A stretch of DNA of 64,000 nt from a bacterium (GTDB lineage Bacteria; Bdellovibrionota; Bdellovibrionia; Bdellovibrionales; Bdellovibrionaceae). The translations under genes were made by a program, and so were the position numbers. The notes under the pieces are model-generated. The model was not told the origin of the DNA. It saw nothing but the letters and a program-made list of their open reading frames with translations, and searched no databases. The stretch spans positions 1 to 64,000 of the forward strand of contig JAIELP010000013.1 in NCBI GenBank assembly GCA_019752925.1, in the 5' to 3' direction. This document shows positions 19,245-29,360 of the stretch, piece by piece. The number at the start of each line of letters is the position of its first letter. Within the stretch, counting starts at the first letter, position 1.

Positions 19245-19994
19245 ATGTCAGGCTTAAAATTTGATTTTACAAACAAACTTGCAATCGTTACCGGTGGCGC
19301 TCAAGGCATTGGCTTTACTATTACACGTCAGTACTTAGAAGCAGGAGCAAGCGTAAGCATCTGGGATTACTCTGAAAAAGCATTGGCTACCGCTAAGGCT
19401 GAGCTGAGCGCTTTCGGCGACAAAGTTCAAACCCTTCAGGTGGATGTAACAAATCGCGACTCAGTAGCTGCTGCTACGGCGGCTCTTAAAGCAAAACCTG
19501 ATATCTTAGTTAACAATGCCGGCATCACCCGCGATAAATCTTTTGCCAAAATGGGCGCTGACGACTGGGATGCAGTTATTAGCACAAATTTAACAGGCTT
19601 ATTCAATGTAACTAAAAATTTACTCGAAAATTTTAACAGCGCTTCAAACCAAAAACGCATCATCAATATTTCAAGTGTTGTAGGCCTATACGGCAACTTC
19701 GGTCAAACTAACTATGCTGCTGCAAAAGCCGGTGTTATCGGTATGACAAAAACGTGGGCTAAAGAATTAGGCCGTAAGGGTTTCACTGTAAACGCTGTTG
19801 CTCCGGGCTTTATCAAAACAGCTATGACCAATGCAATGCCGGCTGAAACTCTTCAGCAGATGTCTTCTAAGGTTCCGTTACAACGCTTAGGCGAAACTTC
19901 CGATATCGCTAACGCCGTTTTATTTTTATCGAGTGATGCAGCCTCTTACATTAACGGTACCGTCATCTCTGTTGACGGCGGAATAGTTTTATAA
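19245..19994 (+). CDS. Short-chain dehydrogenase/reductase (FabG-like)
   Basis: A 249-aa classical SDR. It has the cofactor motif TGGAQGIGF (near residue 15), NNAG, the catalytic Ser in ISSVVGLYG and YAAAKAG (Tyr and Lys). The C-terminus DGGIVL fits a FabG-type tetramer. The expected reaction is NAD(P)H-dependent reduction of a 3-oxoacyl group. I chose ATG 19245 because GAGGGGA lies 7 bases upstream; the frame is open further upstream without support. It is followed after 7 bp by two hydrolase genes. Confidence 0.88.
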   Translation: MSGLKFDFTNKLAIVTGGAQGIGFTITRQYLEAGASVSIWDYSEKALATAKAELSAFGDKVQTLQVDVTNRDSVAAATAALKAKPDILVNNAGITRDKSFAKMGADDWDAVISTNLTGLFNVTKNLLENFNSASNQKRIINISSVVGLYGNFGQTNYAAAKAGVIGMTKTWAKELGRKGFTVNAVAPGFIKTAMTNAMPAETLQQMSSKVPLQRLGETSDIANAVLFLSSDAASYINGTVISVDGGIVL

Positions 19995-20001
19995 GGAACA
20001 T

Positions 20002-20898
20002 ATGAGCAAATTTACATTTATCTTAACCTTTTTATTATTAGTCCTTTTGAAACTTTCCGCATTAGCCGCTACTCCTGCAAAAATGTGGGTACCAGTTAGT
20101 CCTACAAAAGAACTTTATGTTGAATACTATGCGCCTCAGCACGACCAACCTACAATCGTACTTCTTCACGGACTTACCTACACAACAAGTCAATGGGACA
20201 AGTTTGTAAAAGAATTAACTAAGCGCGGTTTTGGTGTGGTTTGCTACGACATGGAAGGCATGGGCCAAACTTTACTTAAGTATGCTCCGGTTCGCTCAGC
20301 TATTCCAATGACAGGCCAAATGGATGATCTTCATGTGTTACTTAAAAAAATGAAAATTCCAAAACCTTACAATTTATTAGGTCTTTCTTATGGTGGCGGA
20401 GTAGCTTTCGGCTATGCAGTTAAACACCCTAAGAATGTAGGAAACTTAATTTTAATGGCGCCGTTCATGAAACCTATTAAAAAAGTGGACGACTATATCC
20501 AGGCTCAAGTTGCGGCAACCCGTTTAATGAATCCATTCAACCCTTACTCGGATAAACAGGTTGAGGAATTTTACTTCAGACAATTCGTTTACGCCACTTA
20601 CCCACAACAGGAACCTATAGTTCTTGAAAACCCTTATAAACTTGAAGCGGTATTCCGTATGTCTTATGGAGTAACAACGTTTATTCCTGAAAATAACACC
20701 GATAAACTTAAAGTAACTGCCCATCTTATTGTGGCTGATAAAGATCAATACTTCCCATTAGCCGAATATGAAAACTTCTGGAGTTTATTCCCTGAAGAGA
20801 CTAAAGCTAGTTTTATCGTAATTAAAAACTCTGAGCACAAAATTCCGGAAGCTCAGCCTGCAAAAGCCGCTGAAGCCGTAGAACAAATTTTTAAATAA
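20002..20898 (+). CDS. Exported alpha/beta hydrolase
   Basis: A 298-aa alpha/beta-hydrolase with an N-terminal Sec signal (hydrophobic stretch to LSALA, cleavage near residue 23), so it acts in the periplasm or outside. The oxyanion segment is LLHGLTY, the nucleophile elbow GLSYGGG, the acid is probably in VADKDQYFP and the histidine in NSEHKIPEAQ. It lies 7 bp after the reductase and 9 bp before a second hydrolase. Substrate unknown; an ester or lipid fits the neighbouring acyl genes. Confidence 0.8.
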   Translation: MSKFTFILTFLLLVLLKLSALAATPAKMWVPVSPTKELYVEYYAPQHDQPTIVLLHGLTYTTSQWDKFVKELTKRGFGVVCYDMEGMGQTLLKYAPVRSAIPMTGQMDDLHVLLKKMKIPKPYNLLGLSYGGGVAFGYAVKHPKNVGNLILMAPFMKPIKKVDDYIQAQVAATRLMNPFNPYSDKQVEEFYFRQFVYATYPQQEPIVLENPYKLEAVFRMSYGVTTFIPENNTDKLKVTAHLIVADKDQYFPLAEYENFWSLFPEETKASFIVIKNSEHKIPEAQPAKAAEAVEQIFK

Positions 20899-20907
20899 GG
20901 ACTATTT

Positions 20908-21756
20908 ATGAAAAGCTTATTCTTCACTACAAAAGATAACTATCAAGTTCACTACCAGGTTTTTGAAAATACCCTGCCGACAACAACTTTCTTTATTCAC
21001 GGTAATGTGGCTTCAAACCGCTGGTGGTATCCGGCTCAAGAAGTTTTAGCTAAAAAAGCCCAAGGCCAAAACTACAAAGGTGCGATGGTTTGTATGGAGT
21101 TTTTAGGTTGTGGAAAATCTCAGCCACCCAAAAGTGCTGACGATGTTAATATGTTAAAGTTCGCTTCAGACTTTAATGATCTAATCGCTAATTATTTAAA
21201 AACATCTTCTAATCCAACTGAAAAAGTAAACATTGTGGGCCACTCAACCGGCGGTTTTATCGCTGCAGCTATGACTGGTTTAAATCCTTCATTATTCAAC
21301 AAGTCTGTACTACTTGATCCGGTTGGAGCAAAAGGCTTAGTTTTAGATGAAAATATCAAAGCCGGCTTCGGAATGATGGCCGCTGATCGTAATATTGCAG
21401 CAGCCGCTATTGGTGCGACGATTTATAATAACAACCCGAACACGGACTACTTCCAACAAGTAATTGTAGAAGACACTTTTAGCGCTGTAAAAAACATCAG
21501 CTACTGGGTTGTTCAAGCCTTCCATAATTTAGATGCAACTTCGACAATGGAAAAATCCACTGTCCCTACACTTGTGCTTCACGGCGAGCACGATAATTTG
21601 TTATCTCGTGATGCCTCTGAAGAATTAGCTGTTAAATATCTTAAAAACGGAACATTTGAAGTTGTGCCCGGTCATGGCCATTGTATGAATGTTGAAAATC
21701 CAGAAAATTTTGTAAACAAAATTTCTCATTTTCTTTTTAATGTATATCAGAAATAA
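20908..21756 (+). CDS. Cytoplasmic alpha/beta hydrolase
   Basis: A 282-aa alpha/beta-hydrolase without a signal peptide. FIHGNVASNRWW is the oxyanion region, GHSTGGF the nucleophile elbow, HGEHDNLLS holds the acid and GHGHCMNVE the catalytic histidine. It is the last gene of the plus-strand reductase-hydrolase operon and overlaps the 3' end of the opposite lipoprotein gene by 20 bases. A thioesterase or esterase role is possible but not shown. Confidence 0.8.
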   Translation: MKSLFFTTKDNYQVHYQVFENTLPTTTFFIHGNVASNRWWYPAQEVLAKKAQGQNYKGAMVCMEFLGCGKSQPPKSADDVNMLKFASDFNDLIANYLKTSSNPTEKVNIVGHSTGGFIAAAMTGLNPSLFNKSVLLDPVGAKGLVLDENIKAGFGMMAADRNIAAAAIGATIYNNNPNTDYFQQVIVEDTFSAVKNISYWVVQAFHNLDATSTMEKSTVPTLVLHGEHDNLLSRDASEELAVKYLKNGTFEVVPGHGHCMNVENPENFVNKISHFLFNVYQK

Positions 21757-23554
21757 CTGTAAATTTAATTTTTTTCTTTAGAAAACCATTGTACACTAAT
21801 GTTATGTATTTATCACCCAAATCCGTGGCTCCACTTGTTGTCCATAAATACAAATAGTGCTGACTAGACGATGCGCTCAAATTAAATTTATTGGCCGGCA
21901 CATAAGATGCAATATCACTTCCACCAGTACAAGCCGCATCGCTGTCATGTATTGAAACTTGATTGTAACTAGACTCAGCTAAACTCACCTCAATATAATC
22001 TCCTGCCACAGCGTTAACTAAGTTTCCTTTTTGATCTAAAAATTGTAATTTTAAAGGTAAACATACGTTTTTGGGAAAATAGTCTTTGTACACAGCACGA
22101 ACATTAGCCAGCTTTGGCGTGCTTGCAATATCACGAGAAATCTTTACTTTTGATTTATAAGAATACACAGTTTGAGGACCTGCATTTTTATTTACAGTTA
22201 AATTTAAATATTTAATTTCTGTACTTAAACTGGTTGGTAATTTCATATAAATCACGTTAGCGGGAGTAAACTGACTTGAGGCTATACTAAAAACTGACTG
22301 AGCTGCAGTTGCACAAGTGGGATCATTGTAATAAAAATTTGCAGCATTATTGTTATTTACATCTAAAGCAGAAAGAGAGATATCCATACTGCTAGCTGAC
22401 GCAGAGGAAAAGCTTCCGTCTAAATTTCTATAAGAAACTGAAATAGGATAGCAAATACCAGGGTTAACTTGTTTTGGCATAAACACATCATATGCATATT
22501 CGGTCGTAATATTTTGTGTTATCGTAAAATTTGTAACTATTTGTTGCAAGCCAGCTGAAGTTGCTACCGTAAAATCTGAACTTGAAGGATCTGAAAAACT
22601 TGTACGAGTCCACACTCTTTTAGAGGGCGAATTAGCAAAAATTGAAAAACTGGTAGAAGAACTAATATCACCACTACAGTCTAAATAATTTTCATATATG
22701 GGCCTAATCACTGGTGTGCCAGCAACAGTATTATATATTTGTGCATTTATATTTGATGTTGCTGCGGCTGATTTATCAAAATCCGAAGTATTTTTTAATA
22801 CGACATCAAGAGGCTCACATCTATTACCAACTGATGGGTATTTTTTGAAAACCTTTGATGGAAACGACTTATTTTCGATTGTTATTGCGGTTGCTTGTAA
22901 AAGCGAATTTGCATCTGTTGAAAAAACGCAATCATCTATCTGGTTAGTGGCTGTGGGTGCAGCTAAAGGAATTGTAACTGTTATGTTGCCAGCTGGTTCA
23001 AGCTTAAGATTATCAGATGTACCCAAAACATGTAATTTAGAAAAATTCTGTTTTTCTGGCTTTAGTGATAAATCTTTACAAGAATCAGCATCTATACTAT
23101 GTGCACCTAATACTATAATTTTACGATTTAATCCTGGTGACAATTCCATTTCCAGTGCTGATCCACTAGGTCTAAGCCCAACATATTGGCCGAATACATA
23201 TGTCGATTCTATTAAATTAGTAGTTGCACTTCTTTTTCCACAGTAGTTAAGATTAAAATCTTTATCAGGTCCAGAAGCCAGCACCATATAACAATTAATA
23301 GGTTTATTCAATGCACCGCTAGTGTAGCCTGTAGGAATAATCGGCGAAAATTCTTCATCGTTTATATTTTCTGCATTTAATGAAAACATATCAACAGAAG
23401 ACAGTTCTAATATATTATTAAATTTGTTTAGGCTGCTCTGATTAGCACCGCTAACCTCAGGCAAAACTATAGTCAATTTCGCATTTTCAGTGTTTGATCG
23501 GCTGCAACTAAATAAGAATATTTCCAGAACACATAATAGTAATATTTGCCTCAT
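21737..23554 (-). CDS. Large lipoprotein of unknown function
   Basis: A 605-aa protein with a lipoprotein signal (LEIFLFSC, lipidated Cys near residue 17). The mature region is Ser/Thr/Asn-rich with repeated beta-type segments and about ten further cysteines. Two similar blocks (VNPGICYPISVSYRNLDGS and PKNVCLPLKLQFLDQKGN) suggest repeated Ig-like domains of about 120 residues. It is likely an outer-membrane or periplasmic lipoprotein. No family recognised. Single gene, with its own short upstream gap at 23555-23626. Confidence 0.7.
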   Translation of the reverse strand: MRQILLLCVLEIFLFSCSRSNTENAKLTIVLPEVSGANQSSLNKFNNILELSSVDMFSLNAENINDEEFSPIIPTGYTSGALNKPINCYMVLASGPDKDFNLNYCGKRSATTNLIESTYVFGQYVGLRPSGSALEMELSPGLNRKIIVLGAHSIDADSCKDLSLKPEKQNFSKLHVLGTSDNLKLEPAGNITVTIPLAAPTATNQIDDCVFSTDANSLLQATAITIENKSFPSKVFKKYPSVGNRCEPLDVVLKNTSDFDKSAAATSNINAQIYNTVAGTPVIRPIYENYLDCSGDISSSTSFSIFANSPSKRVWTRTSFSDPSSSDFTVATSAGLQQIVTNFTITQNITTEYAYDVFMPKQVNPGICYPISVSYRNLDGSFSSASASSMDISLSALDVNNNNAANFYYNDPTCATAAQSVFSIASSQFTPANVIYMKLPTSLSTEIKYLNLTVNKNAGPQTVYSYKSKVKISRDIASTPKLANVRAVYKDYFPKNVCLPLKLQFLDQKGNLVNAVAGDYIEVSLAESSYNQVSIHDSDAACTGGSDIASYVPANKFNLSASSSQHYLYLWTTSGATDLGDKYITLVYNGFLKKKIKFTVISDIH

Positions 23555-23626
23555 AAAAGCCTATCGGTATTTTTATATTAATACTTAAATACAGACTATC
23601 TCAATTTGACGCAAAATAAACTTATT

Positions 23627-25636
23627 CTATTTTTTCCCAGCTTGAGCGTTACTAGTAAGTGACAAGTCTTTACCATTTTCAAGAGTGATTAAATCAATCA
23701 ACACGTCCGCTGCTTCCTGAATATCCGCACGTTTTAAATATTCTTTGTCTTTTTCATCTTTAGCAGCGTAACGGGCTTTTTTAACTTTTTTCTCTTTTTC
23801 GCCCTTTTCTTTTAAAACTTCAGAAACCTTAATAGTTTTACCAAGCTTTTTAGTTTTTTCGAGTTCATCAATAATTTTTTTAAATTCTTCATTCTTAGCC
23901 ACACGCTGAGAAGATCGAGTTTTAATTTTATTAATCCAATCCGATTTAATCGGCATCCATGCACCTTCACCTTTTTCTACGAAAGCATCTTTAGATACAA
24001 ATGAATCGATTTTTTTAGGTGGTAACGAGTAATCCATGCTTTTTTCACCGATATCATCCACATTATATGGGCTCGGTATTAAAACATCTGATTCAACACC
24101 ACGGTGCTGGGTTGAAAATCCCCCCGGAGTAAAGAACATACCGATAGTTACTTTTAAAGCGCCTAATTCGCCCGGTACTGCAATAACTGTTTGTATACTG
24201 CCTTTACCATAAGTGTGGTCAGAACCAACTATAATAGCTCTGTTATAGTCTTTCATAGCACCTGATAAAATTTCAGAAGCCGAAGCACTGATTCTTGAAG
24301 TTAAAATGACTAACGGGCCTTCCCAATCAACTTTTTCGTCGATATCAGCCAAAGAGTTTTCGGCTCCTTCACGACGTGAAGATTGTTTTACGATATTACC
24401 TGTTTTAATAAATAGACCGCCGATTTTAACAGCGTCTTCTAAAGAGCCACCGCCGTTGTTTGATAAATCCACTACCAAACCATCTACTTTTTTAGCTTTA
24501 GCTTCTGCTACTACACGTTTCATATCAGCTGCAGAAGAACGTCCGCCACGTTTAGAGTCCGCATAGAAAGATGGGAAATTAATAATACCGATTTTCTTTT
24601 TAACGCCGTTAATTTCTTTATCCTGATAGTAAATAGACACAGCATTGTCTTCTAAATTAACTTTTTCACGAGTTAATTCGATATCAAATTTTTTATTGCT
24701 CCCGCCTTCTTTTCTTAAGAGAGTAAGTTTTACCTTTGTGCCCTTAGGGCCACGGATCATCTTAACTACATCTTTAAGATCCATGTCGATCACGTTTTCC
24801 ATTTTGCCATCTTTTTTACTTACAGCTACTATTTTATCCTGAGGATCTACTAACCCCGATTTTGCAGCAGCACCACCGGCAACCAGAGCTTCAACAACTG
24901 TGAAACCATCTTCCTGCGACAATGTTGCACCTATGCCTTCAAGAGATAAACTCATATCGATAGTAAAATCGTCATAATACTCTTTAGAGAAAAAGCTTGA
25001 GTGCGGATCAAGAGACAATGCAAAAGAATTCAGATAATTAGCTACCAGAGTTTCAGGTTTAGTTTCTTTAATTCTTTTTAAATTTCTTTCGTAATTTTTA
25101 ATTACGCGTTTTTTGGCTTCATCTAACTTAATATCAGTAGCTAAGTAATTAGCAATCTGAAACTGAACATACTTTTTAAGAAATTCGTTAGCTTCATCTG
25201 CAGTTTTAGAAAAATCTTTGTGATCTGGGTCATAAATAAATTCAGTTTCTTTGTTAAATTTAAAGTCTTTACCTAATGCTTTTTTTACAAATTCAGTTCT
25301 TTCCTCTACTCGTTTAACTAAGAGGCTTTGAATTTCACCTAAAAACTTACAATCAGTTTTCGCTACGTCTTCAAATACATTTTTCATCATGGTTTTAACT
25401 TTAGCCACATCTGAATCAAGTAAATAAATTTTTGCACTGTCTTGGCGCTTGATATACTGATCAACAACTCGTGCCTGAAGAACATTATCTTTCTGCTTTG
25501 TTACTAAATGGTTTTGTAAAAAACCTGTTTGAATCGGATCTACCCAATTACAATCAAGAGATTTTGTAAATTCCATTTTTTGCGCAAAAGAAATTGAAGA
25601 TACTAGTGTGATCAATGCGAACAGTTTTATGCTCAT
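23627..25636 (-). CDS. prc: Tail-specific (C-terminal processing) protease
   Basis: A 669-aa periplasmic S41 protease of the Prc/Tsp type with a Sec signal ending SISFA (residue 18). A helical N-terminal domain (to ~215) precedes a PDZ domain (~225-320) and the protease domain. Ser452 in ISASASE, Asp463 in MKDY and Lys478 in YGKGS align with the Ser-Asp-Lys set of E. coli Prc. The C-terminal part is Lys/Glu-rich. It trims C-termini of periplasmic proteins and lipoproteins and affects wall hydrolase levels in other bacteria. Confidence 0.92.
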   Translation of the reverse strand: MSIKLFALITLVSSISFAQKMEFTKSLDCNWVDPIQTGFLQNHLVTKQKDNVLQARVVDQYIKRQDSAKIYLLDSDVAKVKTMMKNVFEDVAKTDCKFLGEIQSLLVKRVEERTEFVKKALGKDFKFNKETEFIYDPDHKDFSKTADEANEFLKKYVQFQIANYLATDIKLDEAKKRVIKNYERNLKRIKETKPETLVANYLNSFALSLDPHSSFFSKEYYDDFTIDMSLSLEGIGATLSQEDGFTVVEALVAGGAAAKSGLVDPQDKIVAVSKKDGKMENVIDMDLKDVVKMIRGPKGTKVKLTLLRKEGGSNKKFDIELTREKVNLEDNAVSIYYQDKEINGVKKKIGIINFPSFYADSKRGGRSSAADMKRVVAEAKAKKVDGLVVDLSNNGGGSLEDAVKIGGLFIKTGNIVKQSSRREGAENSLADIDEKVDWEGPLVILTSRISASASEILSGAMKDYNRAIIVGSDHTYGKGSIQTVIAVPGELGALKVTIGMFFTPGGFSTQHRGVESDVLIPSPYNVDDIGEKSMDYSLPPKKIDSFVSKDAFVEKGEGAWMPIKSDWINKIKTRSSQRVAKNEEFKKIIDELEKTKKLGKTIKVSEVLKEKGEKEKKVKKARYAAKDEKDKEYLKRADIQEAADVLIDLITLENGKDLSLTSNAQAGKK

Positions 25637-25718
25637 GGTGCTTCCTTTTTAAAGACGTACTAACAATTATATGATGTGTGTCGGTATTTGGTAATATCTT
25701 CTTAAATGAGGCAGTTAG

Positions 25719-26633
25719 TTAAGTCTTACGTCTTGTCGGATTAAATAGATCCAACTGGGACGTTCCATCATGAATTAATTGTGAACGCAATCCCTGTTGA
25801 GTTATTTCATGTTTAATGAAATCTCCACCATGAGTTTCGATCATAAAAAACGACATCTCAGGGTAAACCGACTTAAGTCGAGTCATCTCTTCAACAATTA
25901 ATTGTATATTTTTAGGATCGTCATCGCTCATACCAAAACGATGGTGCGGACTATGTCCATAAACTTTAATCGCCTGCTCTACAGACGCACGTATGGCTCT
26001 TTGTTTTAATTCTGCAATAGATATTTTGTAATCGGGATCACCTAAATGCTCCCGCACTTTTTTATTGCTTACAGCGTAAATACTTAGGTAATTAGGCTCT
26101 GAAGGTAAATAGCCTCTTCTGATAAACTCTTTTACGCCTTCTTGAATTGTACTGGCCGAGTGACCGCGTGCTGTAATAACCGATACCGGTCTTTGATTAA
26201 AAGTTGCGTGATAAAAACAATGCCACGAAGGACCTTTCCATTGTAAATCGGGAAGATTCAAAGCGGCCTGAACATCCTGTACAAATAGCTGCTGCTTACC
26301 ACTGAGTTTTTCAACTTCATTGATATCTAAATCGCGGAAATTACGAAAAGAGCCGGTTACATCATCATAGCGGATTTCATAGTCATGATATGGAGGAGCT
26401 TTACCAATAGTCGCGTGATGTAAGGCCCACTCAGAACTTGATAAAAACAACTCTTCGCCGGTTTGTTTGTGGAATAATACCAATGATGTCGTTAAAAAAG
26501 CGATGTTATCATCGAAATCAAAAAAATAAAAACTACGGCCGCCTCTGTGGTAGTTGCGGTCGGGCTCTTTAAGAAAGGTTTCACCTAACTCTAATTGCCC
26601 TTTTATTTGTTTTTTATTTTCTGAATCGCTCAT
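25719..26633 (-). CDS. HAD-like phosphatase
   Basis: A 304-aa protein with a HAD-type core. Motif I reads FFDFDDNIAF (DxDxN instead of DxDxT), motif II is VITARGHS, and motif IV is GMSDDDPKN. Asn after the two aspartates is less common and found in some HAD branches. It starts 9 bp after topA on the same strand, with AGAAGATGAG before the ATG, so the two are probably cotranscribed. The substrate is unknown; an inserted cap region lies between residues 60 and 140. Confidence 0.65.
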   Translation of the reverse strand: MSDSENKKQIKGQLELGETFLKEPDRNYHRGGRSFYFFDFDDNIAFLTTSLVLFHKQTGEELFLSSSEWALHHATIGKAPPYHDYEIRYDDVTGSFRNFRDLDINEVEKLSGKQQLFVQDVQAALNLPDLQWKGPSWHCFYHATFNQRPVSVITARGHSASTIQEGVKEFIRRGYLPSEPNYLSIYAVSNKKVREHLGDPDYKISIAELKQRAIRASVEQAIKVYGHSPHHRFGMSDDDPKNIQLIVEEMTRLKSVYPEMSFFMIETHGGDFIKHEITQQGLRSQLIHDGTSQLDLFNPTRRKT

Positions 26634-26642
26634 CTTCTCAAT

Positions 26643-29309
26643 CTACTTTTTAGCTTTTTTTACTACAACTTTCTTAACACCAAGCTCTTCGGCTTTTTTA
26701 GCCGGAGATTTTTTGGCTTTCGAAGTTTTAGCTTTTTTCGCAGTTGCAGCGCCTAATTTTTCATTTACTAATGTAAATGCAATTTCAGGAGTTAACTGCT
26801 CAACCGTAGTTCCTTCAGGTAAACCAACGTTAGCTTTACCTGCTTTTAAATAAGGACCATAAGGACCGTTAAATAAACTGACTGTTACATCATGGTTAGG
26901 ATGCTGACCGAACTCTTTAATAGCTGCAGCTTTACCGCGGCCTTTTTTAGGTTGCGCAAGTAACTCTAAAGACTTTTTCAAATCCATTGTAAATACGGTT
27001 TCAGTTTTGGGAAGCGATCTGTAATCGCCATCGTGTAGTACAAAAGGACCAAAGCGCCCTACTCCAACTTTTACATCTTTTTGAGTATCAGGATGAACAC
27101 CAAGAGTTTTAGGTAAAGATAGAATTTCTAATGCCATTTTAAAATCAACATCAGCAGGTTCCAATCCCGGAGGCAAAGAGCCACGTTTGATTTTTTCATC
27201 GTCGCTTTCGCCTAATTGTACATAAGGGCCATAACGGCCATTTAATACATAAATCTTTTTACCGGTTACAGGGTCATTACCTAATGAATCGGCACCTTTT
27301 AATTTTTGATCAATTAATTTTTCAACGTGATCTGAAGTAATGTCCGCTGGAGCTTCTGCATCTGGAATAGATGCGCTCACACCTTCGCCATCACGTTTAG
27401 ATTTCACATAAGCACCGTAACGGCCCACATGGAATTCATATTTATCTAAGCCTTCTAATTTAATTGAACGGGCTTCTTCGGGATCAATTTTATCCTGTTG
27501 CGATTCAACAGTGGCTCTTAAACCTTTTGGTCCGTGATAAATACTTTTTAAATAGCTTTCCCAGTCCAATTCGCCATCCGCAATATTATCTAAAGACAAT
27601 TCCATCTCAGAAGTAAAACCTAAATCCACATACTGAGTTAAATGCTGAGATAATAATTTAGAAACAACCATAGCCGTAAACGTAGGAATTAAAGCTGTAC
27701 CGCTTTTTCTTACATAACCACGGTCGATAATAGTTCCGATAACACTGGCATAAGTTGATGGACGGCCAATGCCTTCTTTTTCCATCGTTTGAACTAAAGA
27801 GGCCTCGGTAAATCTTGCAGGCGGTTTAGTTTCGTGTGAAGTCGGCTCCATTTTATTTAATTTTAATGAATCATTAACTTTTAACTGAGGAAGTTTCACA
27901 TCACGTGATTCTAAATCTGCATCCGGATCATCACTACCCTCAACATAAGCTCTTAAGAAGCCCGGAAACTCAATAGTTGTTCCCGAAGCTGAGAAGATGG
28001 CGTCTCCGGCACTGATTTTAGCACTCACTTGCTTTTGCTTTGCATCCGTCATCTGTGAAGCCATAGTACGCTTCCAGATTAAGTCGTAAAGTTTGAACTG
28101 AGGACCTGTTAAGCCTGTGTCGTCGGGATCTTGGAAAGACACTCCTGCAGGACGAATAGCTTCATGGGCCTCTTGTGCTCCTTTAGCTTTTTTACCTTCG
28201 TAAGTTCTAGGTGTTGCCGGTAAATAATCTTTACCGTATTTTTTCTGAATAGATTCACGGGCTGCGTTGATAGCCTCGGTTGATAAATTAGTTGAATCTG
28301 TTCTCATATAGGTAATAAAACCCTGCTCGTAAAGCTTTTGTGCCACTTGCATAGTTTCACGCGAGCTTAAACCTAATTTTCTATTCGATTCCTGTTGTAG
28401 CGTCGAAGTAATAAACGGAGCGTAGGGTTTACGTGAAACCGGTTTTTCTTCAACTTCGTTGACTACCCAGTTTTTATTTTTAATATCAGCTAAAACTTTT
28501 TTAGCTGCGTCTTCATTTAAAACCGTAAGGTCTTTACCCGCTATCAATTGACCAGTTAAACCGTCAAAGTCTTTACCCGTTGCTTTTTTTTTATTTTGAT
28601 AAGATGAAATTTTAGCTTCAAAAGAATGTCCGCCTTTATCAAGCTCCGCCAATAATCCGAAGTAGGCTGATTTTTTAAAACGAATTCTTTCTTTTTCACG
28701 GTCAACAACTAAGCGTACCGCAACCGATTGAACACGGCCAGCCGATAAACCGAAAGCCACTTTTTTCCATAATAACGGAGAAATCGTGTAACCCACCAAA
28801 CGGTCCAATACACGGCGAGCTTCCTGCGCACGTACTAAATTAAAATCAATCTCACGAGTCTCGCTTAATGATTTCTGAATGGCTTCTTTCGTGATCTCAT
28901 GGAATACCATGCGTTTTGTAGGAACACCAGGCTTCAACACTTCAAGTAAGTGCCAGCTGATACTTTCACCTTCACGGTCTTCATCGGTCGCGAGAAACAG
29001 TTCGTCAGCTTCTAACAATTTTTCTTTTAAATTTTTAATTACTTTTAATTTATCTTTAGGAATGCAGTAAAGAGGCTCAAAATGTTTATCAACATTGACA
29101 CCAAGTTGGGCCCATTTTTCTTTTTTAACTTTTTCAGGAATATCTTTAGCCGATTGAGGCAAATCACGGATGTGTCCCATGCACGATTCAACGATATAGT
29201 TACTACCTAAAAACTTACGGATAGTCTTGGCTTTAGTCGGTGATTCCACGATAACGAGCTTAGTTCCTGATCCAGAATTTCCATTTGAACGAGATGATGC
29301 TTTCTTCAC
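26643..29309 (-). CDS. topA: DNA topoisomerase I
   Basis: An 888-aa type IA topoisomerase that relaxes negative supercoils. The Toprim domain starts at KLVIVESPTKAKTI, with acidic residues in ATDEDREGE (Asp109, Asp111). The catalytic tyrosine is Tyr334 in FITYMRTDST. The C-terminal third has several Topo_C repeats (GRYGAYV, GRYGPYVQLGE, GRFGPFV, GPYGPYLKAG) and a Lys/Ala-rich tail. No four-cysteine zinc-ribbon motifs are seen, unlike E. coli TopA. It is the first gene of a pair with the HAD gene. Confidence 0.95.
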   Translation of the reverse strand: MKKASSRSNGNSGSGTKLVIVESPTKAKTIRKFLGSNYIVESCMGHIRDLPQSAKDIPEKVKKEKWAQLGVNVDKHFEPLYCIPKDKLKVIKNLKEKLLEADELFLATDEDREGESISWHLLEVLKPGVPTKRMVFHEITKEAIQKSLSETREIDFNLVRAQEARRVLDRLVGYTISPLLWKKVAFGLSAGRVQSVAVRLVVDREKERIRFKKSAYFGLLAELDKGGHSFEAKISSYQNKKKATGKDFDGLTGQLIAGKDLTVLNEDAAKKVLADIKNKNWVVNEVEEKPVSRKPYAPFITSTLQQESNRKLGLSSRETMQVAQKLYEQGFITYMRTDSTNLSTEAINAARESIQKKYGKDYLPATPRTYEGKKAKGAQEAHEAIRPAGVSFQDPDDTGLTGPQFKLYDLIWKRTMASQMTDAKQKQVSAKISAGDAIFSASGTTIEFPGFLRAYVEGSDDPDADLESRDVKLPQLKVNDSLKLNKMEPTSHETKPPARFTEASLVQTMEKEGIGRPSTYASVIGTIIDRGYVRKSGTALIPTFTAMVVSKLLSQHLTQYVDLGFTSEMELSLDNIADGELDWESYLKSIYHGPKGLRATVESQQDKIDPEEARSIKLEGLDKYEFHVGRYGAYVKSKRDGEGVSASIPDAEAPADITSDHVEKLIDQKLKGADSLGNDPVTGKKIYVLNGRYGPYVQLGESDDEKIKRGSLPPGLEPADVDFKMALEILSLPKTLGVHPDTQKDVKVGVGRFGPFVLHDGDYRSLPKTETVFTMDLKKSLELLAQPKKGRGKAAAIKEFGQHPNHDVTVSLFNGPYGPYLKAGKANVGLPEGTTVEQLTPEIAFTLVNEKLGAATAKKAKTSKAKKSPAKKAEELGVKKVVVKKAKK

Positions 29310-29360
29310 TATATATATTCCTCTACACTACTAAAAAACACTGATTTTGCGGAAAGCACA

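Noticed and set aside
16541..21756. Direct naming of the acyl cluster as OleABCD
   Set aside because: The reductase is FabG-type, the KAS lacks the His and Asn, and one hydrolase is exported; only the enzyme types match.
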